Assembly (NCBI RefSeq): GCF_030708075.1
Contig: NZ_CP117982.1
Span: forward strand, 372,001-436,000
Source of the DNA: Candidatus Epulonipiscium viviparus
Lineage (GTDB): Bacteria > Bacillota > Clostridia > Lachnospirales > Cellulosilyticaceae
Length of the DNA: 64,000 nt
Direction of reading: 5' to 3'
Of the stretch, positions 18,151 through 25,539 are shown piece after piece (position 1 is the first letter of the stretch; the number at the start of each line of letters is the position of its first letter). The notes under the pieces are model-generated. The model saw only the letters and a list, made by a program, of their open reading frames with translations. It was not told where the DNA came from and did not search any database. The translations under genes were made by a program, and so were the position numbers.

Positions 18151-18215
18151 GCATATTTTTAAGTCTATATGGTGATACTTTAGGAAATACAGAATAGACA
18201 AAGTAGGTAGAGGAT

Positions 18216-19238
18216 ATGCAAACATCAGATTTTTATTTTGAATTACCAGATAAATTAATAGCGCAAACGCCATTAGCAGATCGAACGGCATCAAAGCTGA
18301 TGGTACTAGATAGAGAAACAAACAAAGTATGGCATAAGCATTTTTATGATATACTGGAGCATTTAAAAGCAGGAGATTGCTTGGTTTTAAACGACACCAA
18401 AGTGGTGCCAGCAAGGCTATATGGGCATAGGCAAACTGGAGGTAAAGTTGAAATTTTACTACTTAAGCGGGTAGATGAAAAGTCTTTTGAAGCATTAGTG
18501 AAGCCAGGAAAAAATGCTAGGCTAGGAGATCTACTGACCTTTGGAGAAGGAATGCTTGTGGGAGAGGTTATGGCCATTGCAGACGAGGGTAATAGAATTA
18601 TTAAGTTTGAGTATGATGGAATATGGGAAGAAGTTTTGGACAAGCTGGGGCAGATGCCGTTGCCACCATATATTACAGAGAAGCTAGAGGATAAGCATAG
18701 GTATCAGACTGTATATGCTAAAAACGATGGAAGTGCTGCAGCTCCAACAGCAGGACTTCATTTTACTCAAGAATTGCTAGCCAAAATTGAAAGCAAGGGT
18801 GTGAAGATAGCGTACGTAACTTTGCATGTGGGACTTGGAACATTCAGACCAGTTAAAGTGGATGATGTGGCGCAACACAAGATGCATTCAGAACACTATC
18901 ATCTGGATGCCAAAAATGCGGCTATAATAAATCAAGCAAAATCCGAAGGCAAAAATATTATTGCAGTAGGAACGACCAGTACAAGAGTGTTAGAGAGTAT
19001 AGCAGATGCGAATGGAAGAGTGCGTGAGGCAAGCGGAGATACAGAAATTTTCATTACGCCGGGGTACAAATTTAAAATAGTTGACAAGCTGATTACCAAT
19101 TTTCATTTGCCGGAGTCTACACTGATAATGCTGGTGAGTGCTCTGTATAATAGGGAGAAAGTCCTCGAAGCATATGAAGAGGCAGTGGAAGAAGAATATA
19201 GATTCTTTAGCTTTGGCGATGCCATGTTGATCGAATAA
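18216..19238 (+). CDS. queA: S-adenosylmethionine:tRNA ribosyltransferase-isomerase QueA
   Basis: A 340-residue enzyme that transfers and isomerises the ribosyl part of SAM onto preQ1 at tRNA position 34 to make epoxyqueuosine. Family stretches are [12 protein letters not shown] at the start, [30 protein letters not shown] and [10 protein letters not shown] at the end. Length is normal. AGAGGA lies 6 bases before the ATG. It has its own terminator, so it is probably transcribed alone. Other queuosine genes are not in the window. Confidence 0.98.
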   Translation: MQTSDFYFELPDKLIAQTPLADRTASKLMVLDRETNKVWHKHFYDILEHLKAGDCLVLNDTKVVPARLYGHRQTGGKVEILLLKRVDEKSFEALVKPGKNARLGDLLTFGEGMLVGEVMAIADEGNRIIKFEYDGIWEEVLDKLGQMPLPPYITEKLEDKHRYQTVYAKNDGSAAAPTAGLHFTQELLAKIESKGVKIAYVTLHVGLGTFRPVKVDDVAQHKMHSEHYHLDAKNAAIINQAKSEGKNIIAVGTTSTRVLESIADANGRVREASGDTEIFITPGYKFKIVDKLITNFHLPESTLIMLVSALYNREKVLEAYEEAVEEEYRFFSFGDAMLIE

Positions 19239-19276
19239 TTGGTGAAAGTTGGGCATTTAATAGATATTAAAATGAG

Positions 19277-19323
19277 GAGATAACTCAGTAAAAGTTGATA
19301 CTACTGAGAAGTCTCTTTTTTTT
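19277..19323 (+). terminator. Terminator of queA
   Basis: CTCAGTA and TACTGAG pair within an outer GAGA/TCTC stem, followed by eight T. Confidence 0.85.
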
Positions 19324-19526
19324 ATAAGTAAATATTTAATTAAGCTAGTGAATGTTGTGAAGATGCTGAATTTAATATAGAAGGAAAAAATTGAAGCAAG
19401 CAAGTTGCTAAAGTGGATGCAAAGGAGGTTGCTAACCTTGACATAGGAATCGGAGTTTGCTATTATGGAGTTATGAGGTGCTGTATTATGCACACGTATG
19501 CTGCGATATTAAAGAAGGGGAATGGT

Positions 19527-19979
19527 ATGAAATTAGCAGAAGCTTTAATAACACGTGCTAGTATGCAAACAAAAGCGCTAGAATTTAGATCGAGATTAGA
19601 AAACAATGCTCTTGTGCAAGAGGGAGAGTTGCCGACGGAAGATCCGCATGATCTGTTTGATGAGTATGAGCAATTACTAAAAAATCTTGAGAATTTGATA
19701 GCGAGAATAAATTTGACAAATGCTACAACTTCTGTGGATGGAGTTACGATTACGGAATTGATTGCAACAAAAGATTGTCTTAAACAGAAAGTTTCTACTT
19801 ATATTAATTTTATAAATTCTGCAAGTCAGATAGTTTCGCGTCATAGACCTACAGAAATTAAGATTAAAAGTACTGTCAATGTTAAAGAGTTTCAAACAAA
19901 AGCTGACCAATTTTCTTCGGAGCTAAGAAAGCTTGAGATGAAACTGCAAGAGTTAAATTGGACAACAGAATTAATTTAG
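19527..19979 (+). CDS. DIP1984-family protein
   Basis: A 150-residue, mostly helical protein of the DIP1984 family, whose function is unknown. It opens M-K-L-A-E-A-L-I-T-R-A and keeps the family blocks V-Q-E-G-E-L-P-T-E-D-P, L-I-A-R-I-N-L-T-N-A and the C-terminal L-Q-E-L-N-W-T-T-E-L. Heptad-like spacing suggests coiled coils. The ATG at 19527 follows an AAGAAGGGG site and matches the family start. An upstream in-frame ATG at 19413 would add 38 atypical residues. It stands alone, with no clear functional partner. Confidence 0.9.
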   Translation: MKLAEALITRASMQTKALEFRSRLENNALVQEGELPTEDPHDLFDEYEQLLKNLENLIARINLTNATTSVDGVTITELIATKDCLKQKVSTYINFINSASQIVSRHRPTEIKIKSTVNVKEFQTKADQFSSELRKLEMKLQELNWTTELI

Positions 19980-20174
19980 GCAATATTTGGAAATCTATTA
20001 GGAGTGGACATAACTTTAGATTTATATAATCTTACGTAGAGGAGGACAGAGGGGTCTGTGTGGTTCGATTCCATTTATTAATCACCTTCAGCATCTTTTA
20101 CAAGTGCAATCTTATAATCTTATAATTTATTACCACGTGTCAGCTTGATAGATTTAGGGTGGGACAGGGGATTG

Positions 20175-20193
20175 GGGACTCTTAGTGAGTCCC
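20175..20193. repeat. Perfect hairpin just past the lipoprotein stop
   Basis: GGGACTC and GAGTCCC form a 7-bp perfect stem with a 5-base loop directly after the minus-strand stop codon. Neither strand has a strong T-run (CTTATTT on plus only), so it is an mRNA 3'-end hairpin or a weak plus-strand terminator. Confidence 0.5.
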
Positions 20194-21846
20194 TTATTTG
20201 TTGCCATATTTTCTGTCATAAGCGGTTTGCTGAACTTCAAGGTATTGACTTAGCCCCAATACTTCGGCTTGCTTAAGGTAGGCATCCCAATCTTTATCGA
20301 TATCTTTTTTGCCAGTGATAAATGCTAGTTCTGATTCATCAAAATAAGTGTTTAGAGAAAGCTGGAGATCTGTGATAGTGCGTGATTCATCTGTTGTAAA
20401 AGCAAGTGGCGGGATGATGGTTTCTACGTCTTGGGCAACAGGGGCATAGTCGTTTACAGATGATAAATATAAAAGTTGGTCAACATCGGGAAGATCCCCA
20501 ACGTTAATTCCAAATAGCATCTCGAAGTCTGACCCCTGATAATCAGGCCCTATTCTGTTCCAGCAAGCATCTGTGCTGTGATCTACTCCCAATCGTACGT
20601 ATTCTACTGGCTCACCCAAATAATTTACAGACCCCTCTGGGGCAGCACCGAGTCGACCGTCACCCACCTCGCCAAATGACATTTTGACTACGCCCTCTTG
20701 GGTATACATATAGTCAAATACTCGCAGTACAACTTCTGGATTATCACATTTATTGGTAATTACAAGCCCGTCTGAGCCAAAGTCAACGGCTCTCGCAGCA
20801 GAAATAAGCCCGTCTGGTCCTTCGAGTGGTGCGATCTGGCTATATTGGCCCCAGGTCTCATAGTCTGTGGTATGGGCAAAGGTGGTAACGGATCCCGCTG
20901 TTGTTGCCCCTACCGTTCCAAAGCCGTCTTGAGCGGCAAAGAGCTTTAAGTATTCCTGATTTGTTTGCGTAAACACCATAGGGTCTAGCAATTCTTCTGC
21001 ATAAAGTTTTCGCATGTATTTTAGATAATTTTTATACTCATCGGTTACTCTAATTTGATAGATCTGCTTATTCTCATCGAGGTTTAAAAAGCTATAGCTA
21101 GATATAGGTATGAAAGCATTTAGTAAGAACAGAGTAGGGTCAGCATTCCAAGCGGTTGGGGATCCAGAAAATGGAATTTCGTCGTCTGGGTCGCCGTTGC
21201 CATTAGCATCTTGTTCTTTGAATGCCTTTAGCACCTGATAAAATTCTTCGGTAGTTTTAGGTACTTCTAAGCCCAGGTTATCGAGCCAGACATGGTTTAT
21301 CCACATCTTATGGCTATATTCGGTGCCTTTGGTTTTGCCTATGCGAGGGATTGAATACATATTTCCGTCATCTGATGTAAATGCATCTTTGATTAGCGGA
21401 TTTTCATCTAAAGCCTTTTTGATGTTAGGTGCGTACTGATCGATCAAATCGTTTAGAGGAATGAATAGGCCTTGCTGCCCATATAGTAGTAATTCGGAAG
21501 GACCGTAGAATGCTGATAAGATGACATCAGTGTACTCTCCGCTAATCATCATGACGTTAAGTTTTTGCCGAAAATCTGCCTGTACTGAGTTGGTAAACTC
21601 CAAGTCCACTCCGGTTAAGTCCTCTAAATATCGAGTAAATAAGTTTTTGTCTGAATTATATGATGTGACAGAAGGTCGCAATGCTGCAAAGAGTGTGAAC
21701 GAATCTGTTTCGCCCTCTTTAACAATGGGGTATGTTCCGACTTCTGTGTAGATATCTCCTTTTGCAGCTTTTTCATCATCTGCAGTTGATCCGCAACCAG
21801 CAAGTAGTCCTGCTAGCAATAAGATGGCTAAATTTTTGATTTTCAT
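20194..21846 (-). CDS. Extracellular solute-binding lipoprotein, oligosaccharide ABC type (LipO/LplA-like)
   Basis: A 550-residue binding lipoprotein. The signal peptide is basic then hydrophobic with lipobox L-L-A-G-C, so Cys17 or close is lipidated and the protein is held on the outer face of the membrane. The mature part has family-1 binding protein marks: F-P-I/Y-P-I-V-K-E near the start, a D-A-N-G-N-G-D-P-D-D-E-I-P-F Ca-binding-like loop, and W-D-A-Y-L-K near the C-terminus. It is paralogous to the lipoproteins at 42505 and 57296. No permease or ATPase is adjacent, so it must borrow a transporter or serve as a sensor or scavenger. AGGTAC precedes the ATG. Ligand unknown. Confidence 0.85.
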   Translation of the reverse strand: MKIKNLAILLLAGLLAGCGSTADDEKAAKGDIYTEVGTYPIVKEGETDSFTLFAALRPSVTSYNSDKNLFTRYLEDLTGVDLEFTNSVQADFRQKLNVMMISGEYTDVILSAFYGPSELLLYGQQGLFIPLNDLIDQYAPNIKKALDENPLIKDAFTSDDGNMYSIPRIGKTKGTEYSHKMWINHVWLDNLGLEVPKTTEEFYQVLKAFKEQDANGNGDPDDEIPFSGSPTAWNADPTLFLLNAFIPISSYSFLNLDENKQIYQIRVTDEYKNYLKYMRKLYAEELLDPMVFTQTNQEYLKLFAAQDGFGTVGATTAGSVTTFAHTTDYETWGQYSQIAPLEGPDGLISAARAVDFGSDGLVITNKCDNPEVVLRVFDYMYTQEGVVKMSFGEVGDGRLGAAPEGSVNYLGEPVEYVRLGVDHSTDACWNRIGPDYQGSDFEMLFGINVGDLPDVDQLLYLSSVNDYAPVAQDVETIIPPLAFTTDESRTITDLQLSLNTYFDESELAFITGKKDIDKDWDAYLKQAEVLGLSQYLEVQQTAYDRKYGNK

Positions 21847-22008
21847 GGTTATGTACCTCCAAATAAAATATTTTGAATGAATAATGATATTATAACATAA
21901 AAATTTAGAAATTGCATCACGAGTAAGAAAAATGTGGAGCCTTATCGCATACAGGACAAGTAGTATAATTGAGCAGCAAGAGTAATATACTGTTAGTTAA
22001 GGAGAGGA
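21847..22008. other. Divergent control region between lipoprotein and methylase module
   Basis: An AT-rich region upstream of both genes. A perfect TATAAT at 21963-21968 on the plus strand is a candidate -10 box for the methylase module, but the matching -35 (around CTTATC at 21941) is poor. I see no operator repeats. Confidence 0.35.
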
Positions 22009-22059
22009 TTGAATAAAAAATGTAGATGTCGATTGCATTTTGGTGTCGCAGTCGGATAA
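22009..22059 (+). CDS. Possible 16-residue leader peptide ahead of the methylase module
   Basis: A TTG codon directly after AAGGAGAGGA opens a 16-codon frame, M-N-K-K-C-R-C-R-L-H-F-G-V-A-V-G, ending at TAA 62 bases before the first methylase. The ribosome site is convincing, the spacing a little short. No terminator/antiterminator pair is obvious, so attenuation is a guess. It could also be chance. Confidence 0.3.
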   Translation: MNKKCRCRLHFGVAVG

Positions 22060-22121
22060 AAATAAGATGTGATTACGAATTGTGTAAAGCAAGTCGATAT
22101 ATTTAAGGGAGATGATCTATT

Positions 22122-25010
22122 ATGAATACAGCATTTATTGAAACTCAGTTTCCTGTAAGCAAAATTAGTAAGGAGAGCTACAAGGAACGCAAGGCCGGAA
22201 AGAGTCAGACGTTAACTGGGCTGGGAAAGTGGTGGGGCAGAAAACCGCTAGTACTTGTGCGGGCAACGATCATAGGGTGCCTGATGCCAGCATCGGATGA
22301 TTTAAAAGCTGATATGGAGATTTTCTTGAAGATTATGACTATGGATGATGACAGTTTGCTAGCGCGAAAGGAAAAGGCTATTCCGATAAAGGCGCTATAT
22401 GCTATGGCGCGAGAGAATTCTGCATTTGCGGAAAATATAGATGCGTGGTTTAGAGCCGAGGGGGAAGCGGTAAAAATTCAGATTGGTCAAGATAGAAAAG
22501 CAATTGAAGCCGCCGTGTTTGCGACGCTCTCGTATGATGAAAAATTAAAATATTGCAGTAGGCCAGAGCATCTAAAAAATATAAGGGAAGAAAGCTGGAG
22601 AGAAATCAATAAACATCTTGGCACGTCGGCAACATCTATAGCTGAGTTGGTGGAGCAATTATCTGTGGAAAAATATGGGCGTGTTGCTAAGATTGGCGAT
22701 TGCTTTGCAGGAGGGGGGAGCATTCCGTTCGAGGCTGCAAGAGTAGGCGCAGAGGCGTATGCTGCAGATCTAAACCCTGTGGCAGCGATGCTGAATTGGG
22801 CAAATTTTAACATTTTGGGTGCATCAGACGCGGAAGTTGCCCAGATCAAAGCATTTCAGAAGCAGGTGTATGACGACGTTGTTGCAGAAACAGAAAGGCT
22901 GGGAATTGATCGGAACGAGCATGGGGATAGAGCATTGAACTATCTGTATTGCGTTGAGACTGTGTGTCCAGAGTGTGGAGTGAAAGTTCCGTTGTCAACA
23001 TCATGGATTATAGGAAATAATATTACTAGGACTGTAGCGCAACTAAAATTGAGAGAGGATAATACATACGATATTGAAATCAAAATGAACGCGACAAAAG
23101 AGGAGATGGCAACGGCCAAAGTAGGGACACTGGTAAAGTCGAAGCTTGCATGTCCGGCATGTAAAAAAATGACGCCGATCTCAACTATTAGAGGGGACAA
23201 AACTGTTGATGGCAGGGCGGTTTATGGATTGCGCAAGTGGGAGAAAGCCGAGTTTGAATTTGCCGAAGGAGATGTATATAGCGAGCGGCTCTATGCTATC
23301 CAATATGAAATAGCGAATGTACAAGCAGGTAGAAAATCGAAGAGATATTACGCATCACCGAGTGGGCGTGCGATGGCAAATGAAGCGAGAGTACGCTCGA
23401 TTGTTGCAGAGAATATAGTGAACTGGCAGATAATGGGAATAATACCAAGCGGGGCAATTATCGAGGGATGTAAAACTAATGAAATAATAAGAACCCGTGG
23501 TTGGGCATATTGGCATCAACTGTTTAATCCGCGGCAGCTGTTGATGTTGTCTATGCTAATTAAAAAAGTGAGCGATGAGACAGATACAAACAACAAGATA
23601 GCAGGAGTGTTGGGGATAAATAAAGTGTTGGATTATAATTCGCGATTATGCATATGGAATGCCGCAAAAGAGCATGTTTCATTTACATTTTACAATCAAG
23701 CATATAACACGCTGATGAACTTTGCAACGCGCGGTGTCGAAACAATAATGTCGAGCTGGAACTATGATATTAATAATTGTAAGTTGAGCGGAAAGAGTGA
23801 TGTGGAGTTAATAGAGGGCAGAGCGGTCAAAAAACGTTGTGATATATGGATAACAGATCCTCCGTATGCAGATGCGGTAAGCTACCATGAGCTGTCTGAA
23901 TTTTTCTTGGCCTGGAGCAAGCACCTGATCAAAGCAACATTTCCGGAGTGGTATACAGATGCAAAACGAATATACGCCATAAAGGGCAACGAGGATTTTG
24001 CAGAAGATATGATCGAGATTTATACTAATCTGACACAGCATATGAGCGACGATGGCTTGCAAGTGGTGATGTTTACGCACTCAGACCCCGCAGTGTGGGC
24101 ACAGTTAGCATTGATTATGTGGAAGGCAGGGCTTCGGGTGACTGCTGCTTGGAATATAGCAACGGAGACAGAGTCTGGGGGGCTAAAAGTTGGCAACTAT
24201 ATAAAGGGTACAGTAATTTTGATATTGCGAAAGCAACAGGAGTGCAACGACGCGTTTCTAGATGAGATCGAACTGGATATCAAAAAAGAAGTGAAGAGGC
24301 AGATAGAGTTAATGCAAACGATCGATCAGAAGGATGCCCCGAACTTTGCGGATCCAGATTATGTATTGGCAGCGTACGCGGCGGCGATCAGAGTATTGAC
24401 TTCCTATGTAGAGATCAGCGATCTGGATTTAACTGCAGAGCTCGACATAGCGATAGCGTCTCCGGCCAAGAGCGAGATTGTACAAATTGTAAATAAGGCC
24501 AAGACGATTGCGTACGAGTATATTCGCCCAGCAGGATTTGATAAGCATCAGTGGAACAATTTATCGTCTGCAGAACGATTTTGTATTATGGGGTTAGTGG
24601 GTGAGATGAAAAATGATTATCATCTGAGTATGTACCAAGAGTTTGCTAAAGGTTTTGTAATGGAAGATTATGGGAAATTGTTAGCATCTCCGGCGGCGAA
24701 TGAGACAAGATTGATGACCCCAGTGGAGATGGGGAACCGCATTATGCAAGCTGAGTTTGAGGCAACATTACTTAGAATCGTATTTCGGGCAATAAATATG
24801 GGCATCGAAGAAGGTGAAAATCCGCAGATGGCATTGCTATATATAAAAGAGAAGGTGGGAGAAAGCTATAGCAAAAAAAGAGGTTTGATCAAAGAATTGT
24901 TGAAGTTTCTAGGAAGTGTAAATAGTGTTAATAACATGACTAAGCATTGGAAAGCGAGTGCGGACATGGCAAATCTAATAGCAATGATGATTGAAGATGG
25001 GTTGGCTTAA
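22122..25010 (+). CDS. DUF1156 DNA methyltransferase, copy 1
   Basis: A 962-residue amino-methyltransferase. The DUF1156 N-terminus (K-W-W-G-R-K-P-L-V-L-V-R) precedes SAM-binding motif I, G-D-C-F-A-G-G-G-S-I-P-F near residue 192. Two CxxC pairs (C-P-E-C near 283, C-P-A-C near 344) suggest a zinc ribbon. Catalytic motif IV, D-P-P-Y, is near 579, marking N6-adenine or N4-cytosine methylation. The motif I to IV gap of nearly 390 residues can hold a target-recognition region. ATG follows AAGGGAGATGATCTATT. First full gene of a four-gene module with DUF3780, a paralogous methylase and a DUF499 ATPase. Homologues of these families occur together in phage-defence loci. No restriction nuclease is fused or adjacent. 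Confidence 0.9.
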   Translation: MNTAFIETQFPVSKISKESYKERKAGKSQTLTGLGKWWGRKPLVLVRATIIGCLMPASDDLKADMEIFLKIMTMDDDSLLARKEKAIPIKALYAMARENSAFAENIDAWFRAEGEAVKIQIGQDRKAIEAAVFATLSYDEKLKYCSRPEHLKNIREESWREINKHLGTSATSIAELVEQLSVEKYGRVAKIGDCFAGGGSIPFEAARVGAEAYAADLNPVAAMLNWANFNILGASDAEVAQIKAFQKQVYDDVVAETERLGIDRNEHGDRALNYLYCVETVCPECGVKVPLSTSWIIGNNITRTVAQLKLREDNTYDIEIKMNATKEEMATAKVGTLVKSKLACPACKKMTPISTIRGDKTVDGRAVYGLRKWEKAEFEFAEGDVYSERLYAIQYEIANVQAGRKSKRYYASPSGRAMANEARVRSIVAENIVNWQIMGIIPSGAIIEGCKTNEIIRTRGWAYWHQLFNPRQLLMLSMLIKKVSDETDTNNKIAGVLGINKVLDYNSRLCIWNAAKEHVSFTFYNQAYNTLMNFATRGVETIMSSWNYDINNCKLSGKSDVELIEGRAVKKRCDIWITDPPYADAVSYHELSEFFLAWSKHLIKATFPEWYTDAKRIYAIKGNEDFAEDMIEIYTNLTQHMSDDGLQVVMFTHSDPAVWAQLALIMWKAGLRVTAAWNIATETESGGLKVGNYIKGTVILILRKQQECNDAFLDEIELDIKKEVKRQIELMQTIDQKDAPNFADPDYVLAAYAAAIRVLTSYVEISDLDLTAELDIAIASPAKSEIVQIVNKAKTIAYEYIRPAGFDKHQWNNLSSAERFCIMGLVGEMKNDYHLSMYQEFAKGFVMEDYGKLLASPAANETRLMTPVEMGNRIMQAEFEATLLRIVFRAINMGIEEGENPQMALLYIKEKVGESYSKKRGLIKELLKFLGSVNSVNNMTKHWKASADMANLIAMMIEDGLA
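22134..23305 (+). repeat. Long direct repeat, copy 1 (5' part of methylase 1)
   Basis: This stretch is nearly identical to 25555-26726, offset by 3421 bases. The encoded residues 5-394 differ at about 23 positions. The similarity drops sharply after about 23305. Confidence 0.85.
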
Positions 25011-25034
25011 TATATATCGAAGGAGGAATCAGTG

Positions 25035-25511
25035 ATGGGATTTGGATTTGATGCGAAAGAGAGTGAAAATCATTTTTATTTGGTGGGGGACAAAAAGATT
25101 GTAGAAGTATATGAGAGATTTCGATGGAACGAAAATGAGCAAAAGATTTCGAAACAAGATGTACTGAAAGTGAGGATCTCGAGAAAAAAATGGTCTAGAG
25201 TTTCAATGGCAATAACGCAAACTTTTAATATGCAACTAAAAGCAGAAGGCAAGAAAGGCGCGAGGTTTTTAGTTGCTGGCACTGCTATTGAGCGTCTATA
25301 CGGCAAAGAGTTGGTATTGCTATTATGGGCAATAGAAAATGTGGATGCTGCAGAAGAGATCGCGACAGCAGTAAATAATTGGAATGGGTTGACGGTGGAG
25401 GAGAGATGGTGGCTGTACACTATGACTAATGCTACAGCGGGGAAGGTTGATGATAACACAGGGTGGCGAGTAGCGTTGAAGTATGCTTTCTGCGATATAG
25501 CAGTAGCATGA
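25035..25511 (+). CDS. DUF3780-family protein
   Basis: A 158-residue protein of DUF3780, a family that travels with DUF1156 methylases and DUF499 ATPases. Recognised parts are the G-F-G-F opening, R-I-S-R-K-K-W-S, the L-Y-G-K-E-L-V-L-L-L-W-A-I-E block, and V-E-E-R-W-W-L-Y-T-M-T-N-A-T. Function is unknown. The tight coupling to methylases suggests a specificity or accessory subunit, an inference only. AGGAGG lies 8 bases before ATG 25035. A GTG one codon earlier is possible. It sits 24 bases after methylase 1 and 28 before methylase 2. Confidence 0.85.
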   Translation: MGFGFDAKESENHFYLVGDKKIVEVYERFRWNENEQKISKQDVLKVRISRKKWSRVSMAITQTFNMQLKAEGKKGARFLVAGTAIERLYGKELVLLLWAIENVDAAEEIATAVNNWNGLTVEERWWLYTMTNATAGKVDDNTGWRVALKYAFCDIAVA

Positions 25512-25539
25512 TGCTCGGATAATTCGGATAAGGAGAAAC

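Noticed and set aside
20035-20080. tRNA gene remnant (TGGTTCGATTCCA-like T-arm)
   Set aside because: Only a T-arm-like string is present. The T stem pairs poorly and no acceptor, D-arm or anticodon arm can be built around it.
22487-22849. Minus-strand frame inside methylase 1, repeated inside methylase 2 (25908-26270)
   Set aside because: It is conserved only because the methylase genes are near-identical there. No ribosome site and no independent family signal.
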